20,474 bases of DNA from Bremia lactucae (lineage: Eukaryota > Oomycota > Peronosporomycetes > Peronosporales > Peronosporaceae). The notes below the pieces were generated by a model, which worked only from the letters and a program-made list of their open reading frames with translations, was not told where the DNA came from and made no database searches. Numbering within the stretch: position 1 is the stretch's first letter; each line of letters begins with the position of its first letter. The stretch lies in assembly GCF_004359215.1 (NCBI RefSeq), contig NC_090618.1, positions 1,087,760 through 1,108,233 on the forward strand, read 5' to 3'. Of the stretch, positions 1 through 7,852 are shown one piece after another. Made by a program: the position numbers and the translations under genes.

Positions 1-1618
1 ACATGGCCCGCTTTTACTCGATCGGTAAAGAATTTATCGATCGCAAGTACTTGTTCACGAGGCAGTGGCCACTGCTTCATGACACAGTACTTCGAGCCCG
101 GTTTGAGCTCGATCTCATGTCGAGTGCCTTTATCCTTAGGCAACTCGCATGGAACTGCTTCAGGGAATACATCCCTGAATTCTATTAAATCCTCGTATAG
201 AGGATTTCCCTTGAGTGACTCCCAAGATTGAGTACTGTATCTTTCAATCCGAGTCTTCACATCGAGGACACTTTCGTCCATCGATGAGCTGCTGAGAACC
301 CGTTCGTTCTCTGAAAAATTACCGCTGATCGTATGTCGGTTACGTAATCGTCCTCTGTGACGAGTACGCAGATCTGCTTGATTTTACTACCATGCAGATC
401 TCTCAAGAACCGCTTAGGTTCTAGGGTTGGTATTTGAGTTATCTCCGAAGTTAACTTCGGAGGCCCACACAGATCATGAGAAGAAGCACCTTCTCTTGAA
501 CCGTTATTAACCAAGACATTTAATGTCTCGGTTCTTCCTGGAAATTATTTACAGGCTACCAAGAGAATAATCCCTCGGGATTTAGAAGTCTAGTAACTTA
601 AACTATTTGAGGAGATTTCTCCTCAAGTACGTGGGGACCTTTTCCCTCAACGTCTTCCGAGTGTGATTGCGCTATCACAGTCGGGTCCTCTACGGTCGAC
701 TCTCTACTCGACCTAAATAATCGTGTTGTCCCTTTGAGGGAGCCGGTATACTCCTTGAATGTCGCCCACCATGCGTACATTCATTTCTCAATCCACTCGA
801 CTTCTTCGAGTGGTGGACCTTCGGCGATGCCTGTGCATTAGCACAGGCGCCGGCAGCTGACTCCACAGTGTGATTAGTAATCACACTGTGATCTTGTAAA
901 GTTGTACTAACGACCGTACCACAAGTGAAGCCATCGCACTCACTCGTAGTTCATCTACACGCTTGTGAACGCTCCAAGACGTTCATCAGATGGCCATCTG
1001 ATGAACAAGTGGCAGGCATCTTTTTGGATCGATGCTGCCAGCCGATCCTTGGCTCGTATTTTCTAAGCCAAGGTAAAACTAGAATGACATCAAATATGTC
1101 ATTCAAATCCAGTACGATGAAATCATCATCATACTCTAAATCTTCAAACGTGTAGTGAAATTTCACTACGCTTTTCATTACTGTTATCGATGCGCTTGTC
1201 GCTAGACGCACCGTCATCCTCGTTGGAGAGATGTCGCGCTCAACATATTTGAGCCTACGACCCTCTAATGACTGGCGACGAATAAAGCTATCGACGCTCC
1301 GCAGTCCACTAGAGCTCTAAGTGAAAAATCATTTGTCAGTTTTAACTTCAAGGTGATGAGGGATACCTCAACACCAGGTGCGGAGACACCTAATGATTGT
1401 GTGTCTGGAGCAACTTTAGTCAAGAGATTTTCAAATTCTCTTAAGGTTGCTGAATCAGTAGAGCGTTGCGCCCCTACTGACCCCGTCCATTTTTTGGCGG
1501 TCCGCCTCGCTGTTGCGATTTCGCAACAACGTCGGACTCGCGACCGTTGCTTTTTTAGCATTCGGTCCAAAATTACGTTCAGTACCTTTCGGTGCTGGGC
1601 GTGGGGCACTCTACTCAT
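1..1618 (-). pseudogene. pol: retrotransposon Pol: protease, linker and N-terminal RT (frameshifted, leaves window)
   Basis: Continuing from Gag on the minus strand, the frame ending at 1265 contains LRALVDCGAS, the retropepsin active-site region with DCG in place of the usual DSG or DTG. The frame shifts near 1275, and 1217-951 carries the post-protease segment (DDDFIVLDLNDIFD, LPWLRKYEPRIGW). Another shift lies near 775 and several stops fall between 514 and 600. The last part has another frameshift near 312 and then stays open to base 1, with FRDVFPEAVP and HEIELKPG, the conserved N-terminal entry of Gypsy reverse transcriptase. The catalytic YxDD region would lie outside the window. All lesions indicate a dead copy. 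Confidence 0.82.
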
Positions 1619-2491
1619 GAGCGTAGTGTCCTAATTCTTGACAGCGATGGCATTTCTGCGATCGCTTATTCCTCGAAAAAGGAGGTCTCTTGCTTTTGAC
1701 GTAAGAAAGGTCCATGGGTTCTGGACCTCCTAACTCGTTTCGTCTTGGAGGACGATATGATGACGAACTTGCTTGAGCATGTCTCAAGCTAAAGTCCTCG
1801 TGTTCCGCAACGGACATTGCTTCTTCAAGCGTATCCAGCTCCAAGCGGAACAGGTGGGTCTTTACGGGACCATCCGTAACACCTTGCATGAACACCGTAA
1901 TTAACGTGTGTTCATGAACTGGGTTTTTTGTTATACAACTCGCTAAAAATCGTATGTGCTGGGCATATGCGTGAACATCACGCTTGCCTTGCTTGAGTTT
2001 CAGAAGCTCTGAACGAGCTCTGAACTCAGCCCTAGGCGGTTCAAACGTCTGTTTGCGCCGGGCTTTATAAGCCTCTAGCGACCCAAAGACATATGGGTCG
2101 CGCAACCTAAGGCCCAATGCCCAAGTTTTGGCACGACCTGCCAAATTTGATTGAGCGAATGCGACTCGACGATGGGACGTGCCCTTATGGCATCCATTAA
2201 CTCGACAAACCATCTCAAGAGGGAGTCTTCTACAACTCCCTTATACTTAGAGATATCAATCGATAAGGTTTCGGGACGATGCGTTTGCGTCATCTTAGGT
2301 ACAGGTGTCTGTACCTGTTGTAACCTGAACAGTTCTGCCTGTTGAGAGCCTTGCGGATTCAGCAAGACTACCTGCTCCTTCATCTCGTCAAGTTCATGTT
2401 GTATGAACTTGGCGATGGCTGAATGGAGGGCATCTCTGTCCAAATTGGACAGCATTGCCAAGATTGCATCGTTTCCTACGGATGAACTCAT
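1611..2491 (-). pseudogene. gag: retrotransposon Gag polyprotein (frameshifted)
   Basis: The minus-strand frame opens at 2491 (MSSSVGNDAILAML) and runs to about 2160, where one frameshift moves it into the frame ending at 1611. The first part is a helical N-terminus followed by KYKGVVEDSLLRWFVELMDA, which fits the start of a retrotransposon Gag domain. The second part has the typical Gag motifs NLAGRAKTWAL, FEPPRAEFRARSELLKLKQG and the YAQHIRFL helix. It ends in a zinc knuckle CHRCQELGHYAHE whose last cysteine is lost at a second frameshift (about 1612). Gag would coat the element's RNA in cytoplasmic particles. No function is expected from this copy. Confidence 0.85.
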
Positions 2492-2611
2492 TCGTTCAAC
2501 CGCACTCCTTTCTATATCACTTGGAAAGAAGTATCTTTCAGGGGAAACGTGATGCGTATTCCCACTACCATCTAACTGTCCATGTTAAATGTGGGAAATG
2601 TGGTCCTTGGA

Positions 2612-2629
2612 CGGACTATAAAGCTACCA
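2612..2629 (-). other. candidate primer-binding site
   Basis: Two bases inside the 5' LTR the minus strand reads TGGTAGCTTTATAGTCC. A TGG start directly after an LTR is the hallmark of a tRNA primer-binding site, because it pairs with the CCA end. It is not the usual TGGTATCAGAGC-type initiator-Met site. I cannot name the tRNA; the primer may also be internal to a tRNA. Confidence 0.45.
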
Positions 2630-2631
2630 GG

Positions 2632-3075
2632 TGTGACGGGGCACTACGACTTGTACTGCTTCAGTACAAGTTCACTTCGCACTGCTTCAGTTGCGAGTGG
2701 TGCATTACGTTATTTCACCAACACTAGTACGTGCAGAGAAAGACTTCTTTTTAAGGCAACTAGCTTAAAGAGGGTTAAATGAAAACTGTACTAATATAAT
2801 AACTTGCTCTTCTATCTATCTTGTAAATGCTAACTTAATTATGATTTAAAACTAAACATGCAATTGCATTCTTATCTGTATCTCTCTTTTGTTTATTTCT
2901 ACAGCTGATTAGTCTGCGGAATATATAGATATAAGGGTCTATACCTATTTATGGATAAGAATTCGGAACATTACTAAATAGAGTAATATCCTCCAAATAT
3001 TATCTACCTTTTAGATAATGTATTAAAATAAAAACCTTTAAGTGTTAATTTCATGTAACGATACACCCCGTTACA
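2632..3075 (-). repeat. 5' LTR of the left retroelement
   Basis: This 444-bp segment is the reverse complement of a second LTR at 19020-19470. They share the terminal TGTAACGGGGTGTATCGTTACA and most of the interior by eye, including the hairpin around ACTTGTACTG, the AT-rich middle and the internal GCTGATTAGTCTGCGGAA. It starts TG and ends CA on the minus strand, as retroviral-type LTRs do. The last bases read GTCACA here but GTTACA in the other copy. The AT-rich centre (about 2780-3050) would be the U3/R promoter region, although I see no certain TATA box. Confidence 0.9.
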
Positions 3076-3547
3076 CTGGACACCTACGCGAGAGCTTCCA
3101 CGTGTACGCGAATGGAAAGGCTAGAAAGAGGCAGAGCCCGCCGCGAATTTCAATAGACATGCCCTTAACCTCGAGTGCATACACGAGCGCCGTGTTGATC
3201 ATAGTGCCTGAGATATCAATGTACGAGCTCACGTCGGCCACGGCCAGAGCGTACCAAGGTATATTTCGTCCACCGAGATAGTAGACCTCTAAAAACATTA
3301 TTGGTCTCGTTGCGATCTTTGGCATCGCAGGCCTGATGATACAGACGCTTTGATTGCAACAATTTATTGCGCTGCTCTTTTCGAGTAAAGTAGAGACCCA
3401 CGATCATCACGGAGATGAGGTAGATGACACATAGTGACAAATCGAGCAGTCCAAGCTCCACGACGAGGCCCATGACGACTATACCTTTTGAGATGAATGG
3501 AGTTTTGTTGTCACTAATATAGAATTTGGCTGGTACGAGTTTAGATT
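3076..3547 (-). pseudogene. solute:sodium symporter 5' fragment, inverted third copy, cut by the retroelement
   Basis: On the minus strand ATG at 3473 begins MGLVVELGLLDLSLCVIYLI, the same first transmembrane segment as the plus-strand copies at 7853 and 14581. Homology with them also covers about 75 bp upstream. After AKDRN (about 3310) it shifts frame and continues with EVYYLGGRNIPWYALAVADV, then SSYIDISGTM and an IEIRGGLCLFLAF helix. These are early membrane segments of the solute:sodium symporter (SSS, TC 2.A.21) family. The plus-strand copies lack this stretch. The frame is broken at 3075 by the LTR. It is therefore both frameshifted and truncated. Confidence 0.8.
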
Positions 3548-3565
3548 GTCGCTTTTTTGTTTTTC

Positions 3566-4283
3566 GAAGCTATGACAAGTAATCAGATCATCGATAGTCA
3601 CGGGTCAAAATCTTCGTACAGTACTTACAATAATTGTTGCGTGCTCGTTTAAAGAATGAATAATCTTACGAGATTGTTTTATTAGAACCGTATTTTGGGG
3701 GTACGCCGAAAAAGCATGCGACGTGTTTAGTCATGGTGTTTGTAAGTGGACGTATACCATGTCAGCACATGTATATGTGTATAGACCACGACCGTATTGT
3801 GACTCTTTGGGTGAAGACAAACGTTTCAGCATGCAGCAAGCACGAAGAAATCACTCATCGCACTATCTAAACCTACAATGACTGTCTTTTAAAGGTTTAT
3901 GGACGCGCTTCACGAGGAAGACGACAGATGTGATAGACACGAACGAAAGCTTCTGCAAGATTTTCGAGTGGCCCACATCGGGTAAAACCATGGTAGCGCT
4001 ACAAGCTGGCGAAATTATCCGCTTTCGCTTGTCTCGATAGCAACGTGCCGATGCCATCGCATGGTGGACACACGAGCTCCTAAAGGGGGTACCACAGCGT
4101 CCTCGACTCTCTCTTGCAATTACGAAGCTCCTATCGGCATAAATAGCGGCAATCTGCAACAATAATAAATGCTCTTTCCAACTTCGATGCTTTAATTTCT
4201 TATAGACAACCGAGTATTACGTTAAATTTATTGTGCACTGTGCAGCTAAATTACACCAAAGGCTGAAGGCGCTCCTTCGAATG
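3566..4283 (+). repeat. repeat block R, left copy (parts A-C-B)
   Basis: Part A (3566-3760) matches 7598-7770, 14326-14498 and 18725-19019 in the same orientation; its core is GGTACGCCGAAAAAGCATGC. Part C (3762-4131) matches 19471-19864. Part B (4132-4283) matches 19865-19940 in the same orientation, and 7429-7582 and 14156-14309 in reverse. The minus strand of C has an open frame of about 100 codons (4162-3863; FVIARESRGR, CVHHAMASA) that is partly kept at 19864-19580, but I do not recognise it. No terminal inverted repeats or transposase were found. It may be an old upstream region of the symporter gene or a non-autonomous element. Confidence 0.7.
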
Positions 4284-4842
4284 TTAATGACAAGCGTGTG
4301 AGAGCAGAGGCACGTCACGCTGTGCTCTATGCGCTTTTATTAATTACAGAGAAGCCAGCATTTCACGTTGATTCGTCCACGTCGGATGCAGCAATTCAAC
4401 CGGTTGCCATAAAAATTAACTGACAACGTTAATTCACGACGCGTGAGCGTGTGTTGGTAAGGAAAATTAGTAATTAGAAGGGATTATTTACTATCTGGAT
4501 GTGTTTGCACCTCTGGTACGCGTGAGCGTGTGTTGGTAAGGTAAATCAGTAATTAGGAGGGATTATTTACTATCTGGATGTGTTTGCACCTCTGGTTGGA
4601 CTTGTTGCCGCCACTGTCGCGATCCTGACGTCTTCTTTGCATCCGCTATCGACCGAGCTCTTTTCGTTAGCGAACAAAGTTTGCGAGCTTGCCCGAGAAG
4701 CGGGTGAGTTTACAGCAAAGACGATGGAATGCAAACTTTTGTAATTCGAGCGCTGAATTTGCTGGCTGGAAATCAAGTGAATGACTTGACCACAGAAGGT
4801 GCTGAACCAGTGAGAGGACTTGCTGTAGTCTAACAACGGATT
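4284..4842. other. mostly unassigned spacer before unit 1
   Basis: No intact gene is seen. It contains a 79-bp tandem duplication (4439-4596), and the plus strand of 4550-4743 reads as a protein-like stretch (FAPLVGLVAATVAILTSSLH, then LANKVCELAREAGEF). After a stop at 4742 a neighbouring frame continues with VIRALNLLAGNQVNDL up to a stop near 4831. This might be a remnant of a gene I cannot identify; the evidence is composition only. Confidence 0.3.
4439..4596. repeat. 79-bp direct tandem repeat, two copies
   Basis: Positions 4439-4517 and 4518-4596 are adjacent copies beginning ACGCGTGAGCGTGTGTTGGT and ending CACCTCTGGT. They differ at three positions (GAAAATTAGTAATTAGAAG against GTAAATCAGTAATTAGGAG). 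It is a simple local duplication with no visible coding role beyond the possible remnant frame that crosses the second copy. Confidence 0.93.
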
Positions 4843-5041
4843 GGGCTTCCTGGATCAGTATGTTGTTGACGCTGACTTCGTTATGATTGGACTATTATTA
4901 GGATCAATATAAGATCTTGGTCATCTGCCAAAATTGTGGCTTATACCTTGCAAAAATTAAGTCAATCACGTTGTAGATTACTTAGCCATTATATCGTTGG
5001 TCAGAATCTATCCGTACCTCTTCAGCTCTTCCCATTATCCC

Positions 5042-5057
5042 TCATTCCAGAATCTGC
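5042..5057 (+). promoter_or_regulatory. oomycete initiator-like element of CRN copy 1
   Basis: TCATTCC followed by AGAATCT lies 30 nt before the CRN start codon. It matches the core of the oomycete Inr consensus (TCATTYY) and part of the adjoining FPR element, which normally surround the transcription start. The short 5' leader this implies is common in oomycetes. It supports choosing the ATG at 5072 rather than the in-frame ATG at 4997, which lies upstream of the presumed transcript start. Confidence 0.6.
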
Positions 5058-5071
5058 CGCGAAAAGGAGAG

Positions 5072-6166
5072 ATGGTAACTCTTCTGTGTGTCATCGTTGG
5101 CGTGACTGGAGACGCGTTCTCCGTAAACATCGATGACAGTAAGTTTGTAGGCCACTTGAAGGACAAGATCAAGGAGAAGAAAAAGAACAAGCTGGATAAG
5201 GTTGACGCCAAAGATCTGCAGCTTTTCCTGGCGAAGACAGCGGACAACAAGTGGTTTTCTTCTCGCTCAGAAGACATGGAGAAGCTGATGGATGGCGAGA
5301 CGACTGCTCTTGTCGAAGCGCTCACGAGTCAAGACAAAAAGCTACAGGGATTTGATCTGGTTGAGGATGTGCTGATTGGAATGGAACGTCCCTCAGATTG
5401 CCAGATTCATGTGCTAGTCGTCGTTCCGGAGCAAGAAAACGACCTAGTGATGGAAGTTGCTCAAAAATTGGTCCCACGTATTCTTACGGCGGCGCCAACG
5501 ACGAAGACAATTGGGAGTAACTACTTTAAGCACAACCTGTGCAAGTATTATAAATGCTATCAGCGGAAGAGAACCTGGGTTCGATGTATGCTTCTCGACG
5601 TCGCGTTTCCAAAGTCCCTCGTGATTGCGTCACATTTGTTTCGGCGCAGCAACGAAGATCTGGCGGATAGGTTTCTGAAGATATCGGATATTGATGACGT
5701 GAAGAATGGTATGTTGCTTTTCAAGCCATTAAAGTATGCGTACGACCATTTCCATATCAGCTTTGTTCGTGATAATACTGGCGCCTTCCGTTTAAAGCTT
5801 TTTGACCCAAATATCCGGAACACGCGTCTTATTGATATGGTTATCGAAAACAGTAAAAACGAGAAAGTGTTTGATGAGATACAGATAACAGAGCTCCATG
5901 AGAGCATATCGTTGACGCAAGAACCATGCGTGTTTGATGTAAACACAACATTTGGTGACGTGGATGGAACCGCTTTGGCATTTATTGGCCTCGAGCGACC
6001 ATTTAATCGATGTTTATACATTCAGGCAAGCATGGCACGCATCTTGGCAGTGAAAAATGGTTGGGTCGAAGAATCATATGATTTCCCAGACTTTTGGGAT
6101 GATGTTGACCTGAACGATAAAATGGATTTTTTTCATCGCAGTCTTCTGGAGGCTGAAGCTATTTAA
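5072..6166 (+). CDS. Crinkler (CRN) effector with HNH-like C-terminal domain, copy 1
   Basis: An intact, intronless frame of 364 codons. Residues 1-48 form the CRN header (MVTLLCVIVGV start). LQLFLAK is at 49-55, and the header region closes with HVLVVVP at 113-119, the classic CRN recombination point. The C-terminal part (120-364) contains ASHLFRR (H188), DDVKNGMLLFK (N212) and YDHFHISF (D225, H226, H228), which look like an HNH_2-type nuclease core. CRN proteins are oomycete effectors delivered into host cells and mostly act in the nucleus; DNA-targeting HNH-like CRNs have been described (CRN13 of Aphanomyces). DNA cleavage is inferred, not shown. The start is the ATG before MVTLLC, supported by the CRN family start and the upstream initiator. 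Copy 2 is 94-95% identical. Confidence 0.93.
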   Translation: MVTLLCVIVGVTGDAFSVNIDDSKFVGHLKDKIKEKKKNKLDKVDAKDLQLFLAKTADNKWFSSRSEDMEKLMDGETTALVEALTSQDKKLQGFDLVEDVLIGMERPSDCQIHVLVVVPEQENDLVMEVAQKLVPRILTAAPTTKTIGSNYFKHNLCKYYKCYQRKRTWVRCMLLDVAFPKSLVIASHLFRRSNEDLADRFLKISDIDDVKNGMLLFKPLKYAYDHFHISFVRDNTGAFRLKLFDPNIRNTRLIDMVIENSKNEKVFDEIQITELHESISLTQEPCVFDVNTTFGDVDGTALAFIGLERPFNRCLYIQASMARILAVKNGWVEESYDFPDFWDDVDLNDKMDFFHRSLLEAEAI

Positions 6167-6196
6167 GCCACTTCATTGGCACTTGTTATTATTTAA

Positions 6197-6202
6197 AATA
6201 AA
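6197..6202 (+). terminator. polyadenylation-type signal after CRN copy 1
   Basis: AATAAA lies 31 nt after the CRN stop codon in an AT-rich stretch. The same signal sits at 12929-12934 after copy 2. Position and sequence fit a eukaryotic polyadenylation signal; oomycetes use it loosely. Confidence 0.4.
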
Positions 6203-6204
6203 GC

Positions 6205-6760
6205 GCGGTCCTGCAACACGAACGGCTGTTGTTGGACTTTAAATGTAGTAGATTGAGACTTCTTGGCCTTCGAAATAACACGACTTTCCTTCGAAATAAT
6301 TTTTTTTAGCTTTTCTTGCCACATTTTCGTTTTTTCGCGCTGTGTCGACTCGGACGTTAAAAAACAAAGAAGGTATTTCATGGTTCTTGTTAAAAATATA
6401 ATTCCTGCTTTTGCGTAACAAAATGAAAGTAATCGAGAGAGCATTAATTAGATTGTATACTGACGCCTAATGCTTCCAGATTTTATATTCTTGACGAATG
6501 TTTCGCGTGTCGGGAAACCTATGGTATTAAATAATCAACAGTTGCACCGATAACTGTCGAGCTACGTAACTACATGCACGATCTCTTTCACAGCTGTTGC
6601 ATAAGCAATGGCTGGGTACAAGTGCTTAGGTGCAGCCCTAAAGCGTCGGGAGCGACTCAAAGAAGCTACTAACATGCTTTAAGCATAGCCCACGGGCGGC
6701 AGTGGATAGCCCACGACGTCAGCCGAGGTTTTAGGAGACCTGCCTGAAAACATGTAATCC
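6205..6760. other. CRN 3' flank, no gene seen
   Basis: AT-rich to 6540, then mixed. It contains a nearly self-repeating motif (CCTTCGAAATAA at 6268 and 6289), part of which (6270-6314) reappears inverted at the unit junction 11552-11595. Open frames on the minus strand here are low-complexity lysine-rich stretches without family features. The corresponding stretch after copy 2 is 12935-13487. Confidence 0.5.
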
Positions 6761-7367
6761 ATGGTAGACTACGAGACAAGATAGCAATCTCACGCACACG
6801 ACAGCAGTATCGTCGTATACAACAGTACCCCGTGACGCATCGAATGGACGTAGTGCATCGACATCCACCGATCGCGTCGCTATTGCTCAGAAAACACAAA
6901 GGCATAGCGACCGCCAGAATTACAATGCTATTCAATCTAAAACCTTCGCAAAGCCTAAGAAAAGCGTGAGGTGGGCGACCATCACAGTGCACGAGTTTGG
7001 CATTGGCTTAGGCGGCAGTGCCGTGTCCAACAAAGGGGCCCGTCTGCCCAAGTCGCGGAGATTACGTGGACAACGCAAGTGGGCGAGATGGCCGAGGGCG
7101 TCGAGGGCGTCCACCGCTTTACGCCTGACCAGCGCACTCGCTTGCTTCAGATGCTGGGATCCGGATGGCATCATCAAGCGCCACGCACGGGAAACAAACA
7201 TCTTAGGCTCGCGTCGTCGGTCAATGGTACGCTGGGAGCCCAAGGAAGAGAGAGACGAGGAAGATCAAGAGCACTTGAGAAAGCGCAAAGCCGAGGACGT
7301 TCGGCTAGAGTATCCATGCGCTGCCTGTACCGAGCGACCTCGCATGATTCCGATTAATTACGTGTAA
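6761..7367 (+). pseudogene. HEFG-motif stramenopile family member a, frameshifted (unit 1)
   Basis: The frame from ATG 6761 breaks after seven codons, then a neighbouring frame stays open into KPKKSVRWATITVHEFGIGL. Near 7045 the homologous reading moves to another frame (TWTTQVGEMAEGVEGVHRFT, DQRTRLLQM) and near 7150 back again (DGIIKRHARETNILGSRRRS), ending RPRMIPINYV. Compared with its paralogue at 10594, all conserved blocks are present, but at least three frameshifts separate them. The block order resembles a small stramenopile family of unknown function with a V-x-EF/EY-x-LG start and an N-x-I-x-SRR helix; I recall it from diatom and oomycete proteins and could not check it. Transcription would give no full protein. 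Confidence 0.72.
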
Positions 7368-7428
7368 TACTCCTAGTTACGCCAGATGTCTTGACGTTTA
7401 CGACGTTTGAAGCGATTCCAGAGGATCA

Positions 7429-7582
7429 CATTCGAAGGAGCGCCTTCAACCTTTGGTGTAATTTTGCTGCACAGTGCACAATAGATTTAACAAAATACTC
7501 GGTTGTCTATAAGAAATTAAAGCATCAAAGTTGGGAAGAGCATTTATTATTGTTGCAGATTGCCACTATTTATGCTAGGAGC
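7429..7582 (+). repeat. repeat R part B, unit 1 (inverted relative to the flanking blocks)
   Basis: It is the reverse complement of 4132-4283 and also matches 19865-19940 reversed, from CATTCGAAGGAGCGCCTTCA to GTTGCAGATTGCC. A frame of about 78 codons runs through it from 7391 (FNLWCNFAAQCTIDLTKYSV), but the left copy has a stop in that frame, so I do not call a gene. Part A follows directly in the orientation opposite to that seen in the flanking R blocks. Confidence 0.75.
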
Positions 7583-7597
7583 CACTTTTTTGACTTA

Positions 7598-7770
7598 GAA
7601 GCTATGACAAGTAATCAGATGGGTTAAAATCTTCGTACAATACTTACAATAATTGTTGCGTGCTCATTTTAAGAATGAATAATATTACGAGATTGTATTA
7701 TAACAACAATTTCGGGTACGCCGAAAAAGCATGCGACGTGTTTGATCATGGTGTTCGTATGTGGACGTAT
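7598..7770 (+). repeat. repeat R part A, unit 1
   Basis: It matches 3566-3760 in direct orientation (AAGCTATGACAAGTAATCAG at the start, GGTACGCCGAAAAAGCATGC near the end). Part C is absent, so B, A and symporter are directly joined. Its edge (about 7770) is also the edge of symporter homology with the inverted copy, which places A just upstream of the transporter start codon. Confidence 0.75.
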
Positions 7771-7852
7771 GGCAACAAAATCTAAACTCGTGCCTGCAAA
7801 AGTCTATAAACGTGACAACAAAACTCTATTCATCTCAAAAGGTATAGTCGTC

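Larger units (their letters stand above)
1..3075 (-). mobile_element. Ty3/Gypsy-type LTR retrotransposon, 5' part, degraded
   Basis: Read on the minus strand the order is LTR (3075 to 2632), candidate primer-binding site, gag with a CCHC-like knuckle, an aspartic protease region (VDCGAS) and the N-terminal part of reverse transcriptase, which leaves the window at base 1. That order (gag, protease, RT with no integrase before RT) is what Ty3/Gypsy elements show. At least five frameshifts and several stops interrupt the reading frame, so it is not autonomous. The left LTR lies outside the window. It is inserted in an inverted symporter gene copy whose reading frame ends at the LTR edge (3075/3076). 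The 5-bp target duplication cannot be checked because only one end is visible. Confidence 0.88.

Noticed and set aside
3071..3325. A separate small minus-strand gene (84 codons)
   Set aside because: It is the continuation of the inverted symporter fragment after a frameshift, not a gene of its own.
4997..5071. Upstream in-frame ATG giving a 389-residue CRN
   Set aside because: The added 25 residues are absent from the CRN family start, and the initiator-like element at 5042 lies downstream of that ATG. The same holds for ATG 11573 in copy 2.
5560..6021. Minus-strand open frame of 153 codons within CRN copy 1 (and 12313-12753 in copy 2)
   Set aside because: It is the antisense shadow of the intact CRN frame, with no motifs.
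7391..7627. 78-codon plus frame crossing part B
   Set aside because: It runs across a repeat border and the homologous left copy has a stop in this frame; kept only as repeat annotation.
7742..7852. Symporter start at ATG 7742
   Set aside because: These codons lie largely in repeat part A and in spacer; the shared ATG at 7853 precedes the first membrane segment in all three copies.
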